In this document: positions 35,931 to 47,340 of the stretch, one piece after another
Layout of the letters: the number at the start of each line of letters is the position of its first letter
Position numbering within the stretch: position 1 is the first letter of the stretch
DNA from: Phorcus lineatus
Taxonomy: Eukaryota > Mollusca > Gastropoda > Trochida > Trochidae
Assembly: GCA_921293015.1 (NCBI GenBank)
Contig: OV121092.1
Coordinates: forward strand, 33,797,764 to 33,861,763
Reading direction: 5' to 3'
Length of the DNA: 64,000 nucleotides
Notes under the pieces: generated by a model
What the model saw: the letters and a program-made list of their open reading frames with translations, nothing else
What the model was told of the DNA's origin: nothing
The model's database searches: none
Position numbers and translations under genes: made by a program

Positions 35931-37340
35931 GGTTTTAAGAAACTAGTAAATCTCGCACCTAAAGGCGAATGTATATGCCCTTGGAAGCATATTAGTACGA
36001 CTCAGGCATATAATTCGCCACTTATTTTTATCAGTTAACTATTAAGGCCTCAAATAAATATATGAAAATCTATGAAATATTTTTTTTAAATAAGCACAAG
36101 AAACAAAGTGATATCGACTAGTAGCAGGTAGCTTCGATATCAAAGAAGTCGTCATCAATATGACTAATCATTATCATCTACAGCAAGACTGCCTCTTGAC
36201 TATCATGAAGTTATGTGTTTGGCTGAAAGTTATGTACCGCCACTGTGCTTCATTGTAGTTTTTTCTCATAAAACCAGGAAAACAACTAGAATTCTTCGAC
36301 AACGAAATCGTTAAGAAAACCAAAAACGTTGCTTGAATTACAATACAAATTCGCGTCTATGACGACGGGAAGATGCTGAAAGCCTGACTTTTACGTTTCT
36401 GCCTAGACTTGGGGGGAAAGGGATCACCTTGCTTGTAAAGCTAAGTGCAACATGAACATGAACACCTGTCGCAATTGTGATATATTCGTACGTTGCTAAA
36501 TGACACCAAAAACAAATTTGATCAAGTATAATAACGATGTAAACATTAATAGACGAATGTGAATATGAATATGTTAGTTCGCTGACTGTCAAATGCATGT
36601 TACATAGCCTTGGACATTGCCTTAAGTAAATGTTCACACTTCGAATTAACAAATGGTGCAATGGCAGATTCGCTATTTACTCATTATTTATCTGTTATAG
36701 TGTGCTTTTTACCTAATTAATTGCACATTTTTATTTTCATAAATGGAAAAGAGCGTCACGTGTTAAAAGTTTATTTGATATGTTGCACAACAGTCGATTT
36801 AAGCCCATTTCTTGTAAAGTTTTAAATATGTCTACCATACTTCAGCAATCTGAACGATCACGAATATCTATAACTAGTCGTGAGGTCAGCCTTTAAAATG
36901 AAATGTCTGCTATTAGGTACTCTCAAGCAAAATCATACCCCCCTCATATACATAGTCTTGGCATAGATGATTGTTAACGAAATATCATATAACACAATAA
37001 AACAGGTAGCAACGGAACCATATGTCCATTCTATATACAAAATGTATCCTATATCGATATTCATTTGCAAGCTTGACATATGGAGGTGTATCTTTGCCAG
37101 TAATGCTACCGCTGTGCATCCAGCCAAAGTCTTTAAAGTCAAACAGCAATGTATGTCGAGGGAGTGGAAAAAAATTTTGATTTACTTCGTTTAAGGTTTT
37201 GAATCAACACTTTTAATTTTCGTGTCCTTATTTTTGTTCCCGTCTTTCTCATCCATATCAATTGTAGAACACACTTTTGGTTTCTGAAAGTAATTGGAAG
37301 GGTTGCAGAAATAGTTGATAATTAAAGATTAATATTTTCT
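35931..37340. other. Unassigned stretch before the first C block
   Basis: AT-rich. A short part near 37010-37050 (GGAACCATATGTCCATTCT) matches 45710-45740, so it belongs to the long repeat system. Nothing else is recognised. Confidence 0.35.
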
Positions 37341-37365
37341 GTAGCAGTAACATTCCATCTCTCTA

Positions 37366-37620
37366 CCATGTGCTGACATTAAGGCATTAAGATGGGGTAG
37401 TTTATGAGGGAATATTATTTACGCTGCCTGTGATCTGAAGCACGTCTGTCTTTATGTATGGTTTCTGTTACAAGACTGACAGTTGATTATTGTGAGAAGG
37501 GGGTTATGTGGTCGAGCTGGAATCTGCAGGCTTCTTTCTAGTCCTTCATTCGCTGTCTCTGTGTGGCCTGTGCTTATAATAGATCATCCAGTGCCAGTAC
37601 CACTTTAACCGAGTATGATT
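37366..37620 (+). repeat. Conserved block C, copy 1
   Basis: Shares with three other places AATATTATTTACG, TTGATTATTGTGAGAAGG, TTATGTGGTCGAGCTGGAA and CTTCTTTCTA in the same order. It is better kept than its surroundings. No protein frame stays open through all copies, so I call it a non-coding repeat block. Confidence 0.75.
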
Positions 37621-37837
37621 TTCAGTCCTTGCATCAATAAAACGAATTATAAGTATTATGATAAATGTTCAGAAATCATTACATTTTCAACATATTCAGC
37701 TATTTTAACCCTATAATATCGTGAATATTTGGGTTCGTCATTTTCAAATATTATTTTACAAAGGGGGACGTAAATAAGTTAGGCTACATGTTTGTTATCC
37801 TTTGTATCAATGCATTATTCTATAAAGTAAGGTTCGA

Positions 37838-39600
37838 AAGAGATGTTTTAAAAGACAAATTAAATTATTCAAATATTTCCCTGACTTAGTGTCAATAAAG
37901 ATAAAAGAAACGAATCCTGAATAATGGTTTTTAATCGATTTCTCATTGATATGTGGCATATAACTAAATGGAGGTAAGTAAAACCTATTGGAAAATCTGT
38001 TATAAAGGATGGAAAAAGCATTGTCCTAGATATTTAACAAAGCAGTGTATATTTGTACAAATTGACAACAATGAGGTTCTGTTTTGAATTTCGATGTCCT
38101 CTTTTAAAAATGTGCATCTAATTATCTTCTTAATGTAGGTACAAACTATTGTAGAAGTTCACATTTGATTGTGTATATTTTGGATTACGATTAATAAAAG
38201 TTTATCAAATACTGTATTCTGACGTCAACCATCTCAAAACCAAATCCCACACATTGTTGTCAAGTATTACATAAACTGAAATAATTGTTAATTTGTTTGT
38301 TTACCTTTAAACACCTAACTTCAAAACTAGCACGTTATGAATAGAAATTGGTCTACTTATATATACTAATAGTTATACGCACAATCTTAAAACAATTCAA
38401 TGAAAATATCTTCATTTATGTTTGTTTTCTGTACCAACTGACAGAAGCCAATTATCTCTGACCCCTGTGGTACTGAACTTATAAAAAGATTATTGGAACA
38501 TATGTCAGAGATAATATTTGCTCGTTTTGTATCGCACAAAGTGACGCAGCTATAATTTGTAACAAATTTTAACAAGAAGCCTAACTTAATCATGAAGCGT
38601 TTTGCTCATTAAAAGCGCTTAAAACATAGAAAGAGAGAAAGAGAGCAAGAAAGAATGTACTTAACATATGAATTAAACGAAAAAACAACTTCGAATAAAA
38701 GCTCTGATAAATTCTGGAAATGTGAAGATCTTTCTAAAGCCAGTAACGAAGCTAAAAATACACTTTTTGTGTGAACGTGTGGTTTCATTGCTTTTCTTAC
38801 ATGTACATGTTTGTGTGCTATGAAACGGTTTATTGTCTTTCTTAGTTCTTCTGTGATAAACATGCTGTATCCACATTTTATCTCTACCATCATCATGTGC
38901 ACGTCTCAAGGGAGACCATATCACAAGACAACTTATTTCCTTACGTTTTCCAAAATTTGTACAACCTAGACTTATTCAGTTTTCCGACTTTTGTATTATA
39001 GCATTCTAATTTTTTTTTGAAATGTGATAATGTTGGTTTTATCAATCTCAAATAACAATCATAGATATGATATTAAGCTTAAAGTAGAATCGAATAAAAC
39101 AATATCGACTGTACAAATTGCGGGTGAAGAAACAAGACAGAATTTTATTTCTCGTAATTCACATAAGTGACATAGACAACAATAAGGTAAATTATATTAC
39201 ATTAACATATGAAATGTTCATATAAAGATATAAAGATAATTTATTGAAAGAATAAATTAATCTTTGGATTTATAAAACCTGTCTGTATACTGTGTTCGAG
39301 TTATACAAATTTTAAGTATTCTAATTTACCAAGGTTTCTCACGTTTCTAATCTAATGTATGCTCATTTGGAGCTAAGTATTCTAAAGCTATTCCTGATTA
39401 TGATTATTTTTATCACTGCCAGACCTGCCCGAATGCAATGATTTAATTACAATTACATCATTTCCTCTCTCTTGAACACACGCATCAGTCTCTGAAGAAA
39501 AATATTGAGGATGCAATGATTTTATTCTAAGGTGAACTTTAATTAATAAATGACCAATTATATGTTTTAAATCACATAACAAACGAGTCTGTATTGAACA
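37838..39600 (+). repeat. Long repeat block D, copy 1
   Basis: Colinear with 43465-45330. Anchors include AGATGTTTTAAAAGACAAAT (37840), CTGACGTCAACCAT (38219), CCAACTGACAGAAGCCAATT (38434) and GACCTGCCCG (39422). The shift between copies stays near 5.6 kb. A TTATAAAAAGA sequence near 38478 recurs in copy 2. Confidence 0.75.
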
Positions 39601-39954
39601 ATTTCACCAAGCATTGTCTGCTACCAAATTATTTTTTTACTGAAGCAAAATACTCCAAAAAAGAGTAGATAACAAATAGCCTTTATGTTTTGCAAATGTT
39701 TTTAATCTCGTAAACAAAATTTTATTCATGAAGCATTTTGAAGTTCACATATCAAGGACATTTAAACTGTTTAATCTTTGAAAGAGCAGGACGATTAGGA
39801 ATGATTGTTGCATTTCATTTTCTTATTCTTGCATGTGTCTTCGTTTTGATACCATTTGTAGCCAACATATTTGCTTTCTGAAGGGTTGCAGATAGAGTTT
39901 ATATGTTTTAGGTAAATACCAACGGTAGCAGTAAATCACTATTCCCCTGTCTTG

Positions 39955-40200
39955 TGATGACAGCCAGGCTTGAATCTTGTATAGTTTTGGAGCTATATTA
40001 TTTATGCTGCCTGTCATCTGAAGCACGTCTGGTGTTATTGGTTATTTCTGTAACAGAACTGACAGCTGATTATATTTAGAATGGGTTATATGGTCGAACT
40101 TGAATCATGGGTCTTTTTGCTTTTTACTAGAGGTCTCTGTGTGGCAACACATACAGTAAATGACAGTGCCTCTTGCCACAGAGTATGACATATAGCAAGT
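39955..40200 (+). repeat. Conserved block C, copy 2
   Basis: The most diverged of the four copies: ATATTATTTATGCTGCCTGT, AACTGACAGCTGATTAT and GGTTATATGGTCGAACTTGA remain. It follows D copy 1 by about 350 bases. Confidence 0.7.
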
Positions 40201-40518
40201 TTTATCCTGTTTGAGTTTTTAAAGCCTCTTTGTTAGACCAACTCTGACTCTTGAAGTTAGGCGTTTTGTTTAAGCTTGGCTCCTTGCACTAAGAAAGGTT
40301 TTTGTGGGCCGTGGATAAGCACCTGATTGTTCCGAGTCGCAACTTGATACACTATCTGAATTCATTATCACTAATATAAAAGTCTTAATGATGCCACAAA
40401 TTGAACTGATCTTTATAACATCACATTATAATGGTTTGTACAGAGGTAATTTGAATGTTGTTTTGTATGCCCAAATGCACTGACAGCTGAGAAAAGTGTA
40501 TACCTCCTATGTGTCTAT

Positions 40519-40942
40519 TTCTATGATATGGTGTAAACTGTACACATAGATAGTTAAGAAAATTCATAGATAAAATCATTGTTTCTGATTGTAAGATCAA
40601 ACTATTTTTTTAAAAAAAAAGAGATAAATTCTCATTCTTTCTCATGGATTATTTCCCACTTTGTGTGCATCACACCACTGACATTGAACAAATTGGACAA
40701 ATTGACAGAAGGCTAACACCGCTTGGGTTTTCTATGATATGGTGTATACTGTACACATAGAAAGTTAAGGAAAATCATATATAAGATCATTGTTTCTGAT
40801 TGTAAGATCTACCTAATCATTGCAAAAAGATAAATACTCATTATTTTGAATGCATTTTAACAGTTCTTTCTCATGGATTATTTCCCACTTGGGGTGCACT
40901 ACAACACTAATATGAACAATGAACAAATTGACAGAAGGCTAA
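40519..40942 (+). repeat. Local tandem duplication, period 211 bp
   Basis: CTATGATATGGTGTA at 40521 recurs at 40732. Both units continue with CTGTACACATAGA, TCATTGTTTCTGATTG, TCATGGATTATTTCCCACTT and GACAGAAGGCTAACAC. Confidence 0.9.
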
Positions 40943-41654
40943 CACTACTCGGGTATTAAACTCAATGTGGACTTTAAGAAATTTGTTTTGTAGTTCTGGA
41001 TTGAACCAAAATGTGCTTTAAAATAGACAATAACATGAGACAGTTTTATTGGGAGACATTCATTGAACAATCAGACAGAGAATATTTTGTATCGTTTTTA
41101 AAGACACAGTCAGTTATACATTCAGGAAAGGACCACTGCAGCATGTCGATGATGATAAACGACCCATTTGCACTATGCATATACCACTATGTTTGGAACA
41201 CACCTCGCGGTTTGGTAACATTGCTGGAGCACATCTTATATCTAAATCTGTTGGAGAAGTTTTTCTTGATCACATATGGAACAAAAATAGGTGATAGATT
41301 CCATCGGAAAAGAAGAATTATTTGGGATAAATTATTGTTTTTATGAACCCAGAAATTAGTAACAGTTCAAACGTAATTTATATCTCTTGGTAATATATTC
41401 TAATTAGAGAAGAATGATGAAAACTAACAATTTATTTAAAGCCAGCTATCATTCTAAGACAAAAACCAACACGTTCTGAGAATCAACAAATCAAGTCAAA
41501 GTTGGCAAGGCTCTTGCAATCGCGTATCTATGAGATATTTTACCGTAACAATATGAAAGTTAGTAACCTCACATTGTATTTTTTGTTACCATTCTATACC
41601 AGGATTGTGGGTTCCTTGTTTTCTTTCTGTTCACCCGGGATAAGATATTGGAGA
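40943..41654. other. Unassigned stretch with one CTGTTTAGTAAC-like core
   Basis: Holds an open frame of 111 codons at 41011-41346 that resembles nothing known. Part of it (near 41205) matches the repeat at 35390. I regard it as non-coding. Confidence 0.3.
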
Positions 41655-42181
41655 TGTGTATAATGTCGGATGTGTGAAGAGACGCCTGTACCCTCTTTGA
41701 CTATAAAACAAATACTTGTCCATACTATTTTAGGTGAAAGGAACAGTGTAACATAGTTGTTATGAAACCGATGTTATAAACTGCTAATTCCATCCCTAAG
41801 TAATCCCTAAGAAATAATCCACAGGCTGTTGTCAAGTCACATTGTGTTGACAACTGAGTCTGTGGGTATATAAGACCCAGGTTTGTCTCAAGAAGGTAGT
41901 TCATTCTCAGCCATCGACCTGGAGAGAGGGTTGAGTCTCAGCCACGGGACTGAGGAGTTGAGTCTCAGCCAGCACCCGGCCATGGGCTGGTGACAGCCAC
42001 GACCAGCCATGTGAGAAAGGACGCGCTGGGCGTCGTGAGGGTGCCCAGGAGCAGCGGGCGAGAAAGATCGACAGCCAGATTAGTCAAAGTACTTAGAAGA
42101 AATAAACCCATGAAAATCCACATGCATCTAGTCTTCTTGTTGAATCTTACGAAGTGTGTGCCAGGCGATTGTGCTACAACA
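41655..42181 (+). mobile_element. LTR-like sequence, possibly a solo LTR (fossil)
   Basis: About 527 bases starting TGTGTATAATGTCGG and ending GCTACAACA. A TATA box TATATAA lies at 41867-41873 and AATAAA at 42101-42106, in the order expected of an LTR. It is richer in GC than its surroundings and has an internal repeat of GAGTTGAGTCTCAGCCA type. No internal retroelement region is seen on either side. The family and a target duplication were not determined; the ends are estimates. Confidence 0.45.
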
Positions 42182-42844
42182 ATCTGCTTCTTCCCCAACT
42201 CATACACTATGTATAATTTTACGCTGCCGATGTGATATTGAATAACGGTAGCTCATCATGTTCTCCTCACCTGATGAAAGAATGTTCTTGTGCAAAGTTA
42301 ATATTAGAGGAAACGTTGCCAAATGTTGGTGATCTACAGCAACTCCAATGCAGTTCTTATAATGTTAACTGCAAACTCTTAAAAGCAATTTTATTTTATT
42401 TTGGTCAGCCATTGTCGATTACAGGGATGATCGTGTTTTTTAGTAGTGTGATGTAATGTACGTAGTACATTGTTACAAGAAGTTTAATCATACAACTTAT
42501 TGGCAAAGTTATTCCATGGGTTTCTCTTTGCAAGGATGTATCAAAAGCCGAAATTCGATTCCCCTGAGTGAAGAAATATTACGCTTGCCCATCACTGGAT
42601 CACAGCAAATTCTTAGTTATTACCCTCAATGTGATACTTTTGTTGATACTAAATCATGTGATTTCCTTGTATCAATGCATTATCCCAACAAAGACATCAT
42701 CCCCCCGCATGGCTTTAAATTACACTAGTCTCTATCACTGGCTAATTTAAGCCTTGCGATAAACCAGTCAAAGTTGCAATTCTCATATGATTTCTCATTG
42801 GACTATCGTCATCCGTCGCAGCAGCTTGGGTGACAAGTATTAGA
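42182..42844. other. Repeat-system sequence before block D copy 2
   Basis: CCTTGTATCAATGCATTAT near 42666 matches 37799 upstream of D copy 1, and GTTGGTGATCTACAGCA near 42325 has a relative near 62877. No gene is recognised. Confidence 0.4.
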
Positions 42845-42975
42845 TATACCCACACTTCCCGAGGTGTATCGCTCATGCACCTCCTGGGTCTCCGAGGCGT
42901 AGCGTAGCGAAGCCGAGGAACCACGATTCAAACAGGAGGTGTTTTGAGTGATGCACCGAGGGAAGTGTGGGTATA
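42845..42975. mobile_element. 131-bp hairpin (foldback) element
   Basis: Arms of about 43 bases pair almost throughout: TATACCCACACTTCCC on the left and GGGAAGTGTGGGTATA on the right, continuing to CACCTCCTG and CAGGAGGTG. The loop contains GAGGCGTAGCGTAGCGAAGC. TATA-type flanks fit insertion into TA-rich DNA. Confidence 0.82.
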
Positions 42976-42980
42976 TATGA

Positions 42981-43364
42981 CTTATACCCCACTCCAGTCG
43001 AGTTATATAAATACATAGGCTTATATAGGGGAAAATAACAACATATACATAACACAAGAGAAAATACCACTGCTTGTATCAATCCTCAGTAGCTCAGTCG
43101 GCAGAGTCGCTGGTCTGCTACATTAAGGTCCCAGCTTCGACTACCGACATCGTTGTTTATAATTCTAAAAAATATATTGTTCGAAATTTTACAAGTCCCT
43201 TCGTTTGCCAAAGTTGAAGATATCTTCACCTGACTAAGTTTAGATGTACAAAAAGTAGTAGGTGTATTAGAAAAGTATAGGTGTATTGGAGAGGTGTATC
43301 GGTCAATACACCTACAGTTAGAACAAAGGAAACCATAGCAACGAGACCGGGAGTGGGGTATAAG
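42981..43364. mobile_element. TIR element carrying a tRNA-like sequence
   Basis: The ends CTTATACCCCACTCC and GGAGTGGGGTATAAG are perfect 15-bp inverted repeats, 384 bp apart. The element lies only five bases after the hairpin element. It contains the tRNA-like sequence at 43084-43155 and an inner short inverted repeat near 43258-43315 (AGGTGTATT and AATACACCT). Confidence 0.75.
43084..43155 (+). pseudogene. tRNA-like sequence, probably a tRNA relic
   Basis: TAGCTCAGTCGGCAGAG is a near-perfect A box and D arm, with GCTC and GAGT able to pair. GGTCCCAGCTTCGACTACC is a damaged T arm and B box at the right distance. The anticodon arm does not pair and the acceptor ends do not match, so it is not a working tRNA. 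Confidence 0.55.
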
Positions 43365-43464
43365 CACAAAATTCAGTATTGGAAATGCGGCATGGCTTCT
43401 TAAGCAAGTCATTTGGGATGTCGTAAGAAAAGACCATCCGTCAGAACATGCATGAATGTTCTAA

Positions 43465-45330
43465 AGAGATGTTTTAAAAGACAAATAAAAAATATCACTA
43501 ATTGAATATTACGTGATATCTTGTCAAAATGAATAAATAAGTGAATTCTTAATAATGTATTTCAATTGAGTTAGTTTCATTAATGATTGGCAAATAACTC
43601 ACTGAGTGTGCTTAAACCTTGAAGGAAAATTTGTTATAAAGGATTGAACAGGCACAGTCCAAATTTGATGGATATCTCACAAATTTAAAGCAGTGTACAT
43701 GTATATTTGTACGAGCTAGCAACAATGAGGTACATGTATTCAATTTCAATATCCTCTTTTGTAAAAATGTAATTATCTTCAGAGTGTGGGTAACAAATAT
43801 TGTAGAAGTTTAAATTTGATTGTGCATATTTTGGGTTAGATAAATAAAAGTTCGAAATAATGTATTCTGACGTCAACCATGGCTAAACAAAGTCGTACCT
43901 TTTGTTATCAAGGACATTGATATACTGAAATATGATATGTTAACCTTTAAATACCGAACTTCATAACTAGGATCTTATATATAAACATTGGTCTACTTGC
44001 AAATTTATAATCACAACCTTTAAGGAAATTCACTGAAAATAGTATTCATTCATGTAATTATCTGTGGTATGCAGTACTTTGTTTGTTTTCTGCACCAACT
44101 GACAGAAGCCAATTATTTAAGACCCCTGTGGTATTGGACTTATAAAAAGAACATTGGAACATATGTCAGAGAGTATATTTGCTCGTTTTGCATGCACAAA
44201 GTGACGTTGCTATAATCATAACATGTTTAAACTAGAACCCTAACACAATCATGAAGTCGCGATGAAAGCTTTTTGCTCATTAAGCACGCCAAAAAACATA
44301 GAGCGAGAGCAAGAAGATTGTACTTAACATTGGAATTAACAGTAGAATAAACACTTCAAATAAATGCTCTGATATAGAAAAAACATTTGCAAATCCAACA
44401 ACTCTTTTGACATGCTTGAAATGTGAAGATCTTTCTAATGCTAATAACGAATCTAAAAAGACACCTCGTTTATGACAGCATGTGGTTTCCATGGTTCTTT
44501 TTCATGTAAATTGTTGTGCTATATAAGGGTTATTGTCTTTCTTACGTCTTCAGTGATAAGAATACTTTATCCCCATTTTCTATCCCTATCTTCATAGGCA
44601 TGCTTTATAAGATACCATATTCAACAACATACAGACAAGTAATTTCCGTACATCCCAAAACGTTTTACAACCTAGACTAATTAAATTTTTCTACTTTTTA
44701 TATCGAAAATACTGTTCTAATTCTTTCTTTAAATGTAATTATGTAGGTTTTATCAATTTTAGATAACATTTATAGAAATGGCATTTAGCTTTAAGAAGAA
44801 TAGAATCTAAGAAATAACGCCTGTACCATGAATTGCGGGTGAAGAACCAAGGATTTAATCAATCTTTAGATGTCTTGTCTGCACACAGTGTTCGAGGTGT
44901 ACAGCTGCTAAATATTCTATTTTACCAAGGTTTCTCACATTGTTATTCTACCATTAATAACTAATTATTCTAAAACTATTCCTTATTACTCCTAATCAGA
45001 TCAGACTATCAGACTTGCCCGCATGCCATAATTCAATAACAATTGCATCATTTCCACTTTTCCAGTAAATATTGAGGATGCTTTGATTTAATTCTGAGGT
45101 GGCCTTTGATTACCAAATGATAATTTTATCACATATAGCTAGGCGGAAGGTAATTTATTGTGTGATCTCTTTTTCATAACAAGCTTTAACTAAACAAGTT
45201 TCTTGTATAAAATGATTTTTAAAGTGTAGGTTGAACATTGATTTGAAGTGACACAGTCGATTGGCTATAAAGTGTATGTTTCACGCACATTTAAAAACGA
45301 GTCTGTATTGAACGAATTTACTAAACATTG
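43465..45330 (+). repeat. Long repeat block D, copy 2
   Basis: Colinear with 37838-39600 over its whole length with a moderate level of identity and many small indels. Anchors: AGATGTTTTAAAAGACAAAT (43467), CTGACGTCAACCAT (43867), CCAACTGACAGAAGCCAATT (44094) and GACTTGCCCG (45012). Confidence 0.75.
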
Positions 45331-45959
45331 ACTGCATTTTGACATTGACATTTTCCTGGAAAGAAAAAACTGCAAAAACAAAGTGGAAAACGAAAGGTTT
45401 ATACTGACCCTATAGACTATACATGAAGGTTTTAAAGCTGACAAAATAGCAAGGAGATTAGAACTCTTAATTCTTTAATATATTAGGAAGGTTTGTTGCA
45501 TGTCACTGTTACATACATATTGTATCCACAAGGACAATACATCATCTTGCAGATTTGATCATCTTCAACCAATATCCTTTAAGAGCCAAAAATATACCTA
45601 CTCGTATGCTGATAATTTCTGAAAGTTGCCAGCATTTCTATAACATAGAGAGAGAGATTTTGCTAAAATAATGGCTAAGAAATATCAATCAGTAGGTCAC
45701 TGGACCATATGTCCATTTTGTAAATTAACTTATCCAATAACATAATGCTTTATAGACCTATCATATTGGAGATGTATCTGAAGCAACATCAGTACTAACC
45801 TTGAAAACAGAGACGTATATCTAAGAAAAAAACAGCTATTGTTTCCTTCCCTTTTTCTGAAATTCTGAAACAACAAGTGTCATTTTTCTTATTCTTGTAT
45901 GTCTTTTCTCTTCGATGTTATCAATTGGGCAATCGAAACGTAAATAGAATGGATGCAGA

Positions 45960-46310
45960 TGGAGTTGATAATCTAAGGTGAAAACCTTCAGTAACAGTGA
46001 TTCATAATATATCTGTCATGTGCTGACAGCAAACGTGAAGAAATATTATTCATTCTGTCTGTGAAGCGCGTCTGGCGTTATAGGTTGTTTCTGTTACAGG
46101 ACTGACAGTTGATTATTGTGAGAAGGGGATTATGTGGTCGAGCTGGAAGCTGGAACCTTCTTTCTATTCCCCAAATAGAGACCTCTCTACGGCAACAACC
46201 ACTACCATATCCAGTTGCAGTATCACTTACGACTGTGTATAAAAAATAATAACAAGTTCAAACATTTATTGTCTACCCCGACTAGCATGATTTCATGTTT
46301 TCAGTTTTTA
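45960..46310 (+). repeat. Conserved block C, copy 3
   Basis: Close to the inverted copy 4: AAGCGCGTCTGGCGTTATAG, GTTACAGGACTGACAG, TTGATTATTGTGAGAAGG and GAGACCTCTCTACGGCAAC are shared. The match to copy 4 goes on for about 100 bases past the block to a TACCCCGACTAGCAT region. Confidence 0.8.
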
Positions 46311-47261
46311 TGTTTTACTGCCAGTTACACTTATACTTAGGTATTTGATCGGAAGCAGTGAATGTTTATTCAGAGAATATAGATTATGGTTAACAACACA
46401 TCGTCAATGGCGATATGCATATGGCAAACAATGGCTACGAGGACTTACGAGAAGAAGATGGACAACCCGAGAGAGAGTCAGAGATTTTCCTGACTCTTAG
46501 GGTTAAGATCTCTGTTTAGTCCAAGTATGAGTGGTTTGTCTTAGCTATCAAATGTCTAAGATCAGATATCATCTCAAACATTATATAACATTGATACTAA
46601 CAGGCCACTAATTTCATGTTATAAGTCTATTGGAAACACAGTACATCGAGTACGTTGACATCGTGTAACTAAAGAGTATCATACAAAAGTTCATACGTTC
46701 CAAGCACTGTTTCGTTTTAAGTGTAAGCCTTCCTCGAAAGCGTTTTATTGGAGCTTAAAATTTGTGACTTTAGATAGAGTAATTTAGCTTAAATCTGTAT
46801 CGGCTTGTTGATGAGAAACGTTATGGGATTAACTTACACAAACTTTCAAGAATCGTAACGTTGCGATCATTTGGTAGTCTAGATTGGGTCTTTGCACAAG
46901 GGAAAGTTATTGTGAACCTTCTGCTTAGAAGCATCTGGCTGTTTCGAAGCGTAAACTGGTACAATCTCTGATATCATAATCTTTTAAAAAACATCTTGAT
47001 GCTATAGATAAAACTTTTCTTTCAAACATCACACTCTAATTGTATGTACAGGGGTAATTGGAATGTTGTTTTGTGGGAGATACCCAAATGCACTGAAAGA
47101 TGAGAAAAAAAACCATTCCTATTACCAAGGCAAAATTTTCGTGATTTGGTAGGGATATAGATTTTGTAGGAAAATCATAAGAAATTATTTCACTCTTAAT
47201 CGCTTAAACTATCATTGTGACTCATGGAGACTTACGACTATTTTCTGAACAAAATGAATGT
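46311..47261. other. Repeat-system sequence after block C copy 3
   Basis: GGAATGTTGTTTTGTG near 47060 and CCCAAATGCACTGA near 47082 match 40455-40485, which keeps the order seen after C copy 2. No gene is recognised. Confidence 0.45.
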
Positions 47262-47340
47262 TAATCACTTTAACGAAAGATGATTCAATCATTTTTATGA
47301 AAGATGAATCAATCATTTTAATGAAAGATGAATCAATCAT
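47262..47340 (+). repeat. 24-bp minisatellite, about 3.3 units
   Basis: Units of the form TGAATCAATCATTTTAATGA plus AAGA, in tandem. Confidence 0.85.

Noticed and set aside
38609-38902. Minus-strand frame sharing VFLxSLLALERSSHF with a frame at 44280-44492, with mostly silent differences
   Set aside because: The agreement ends after FEV because the two copies shift frame, and the third, weaker copy near 48440 does not keep the motif. It looks like DNA-level similarity in a repeat.
41011-41346. 111-codon plus-strand frame
   Set aside because: No family resemblance, and part of it matches a non-coding repeat at 35.4 kb.
43084-43155. Functional tRNA gene
   Set aside because: The A box is good, but the anticodon and acceptor stems do not pair and the B box is damaged.
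47262-47340. Possible CRISPR-like direct repeats
   Set aside because: The 24-bp units are contiguous without spacers, so this is a minisatellite; the genome is eukaryotic.
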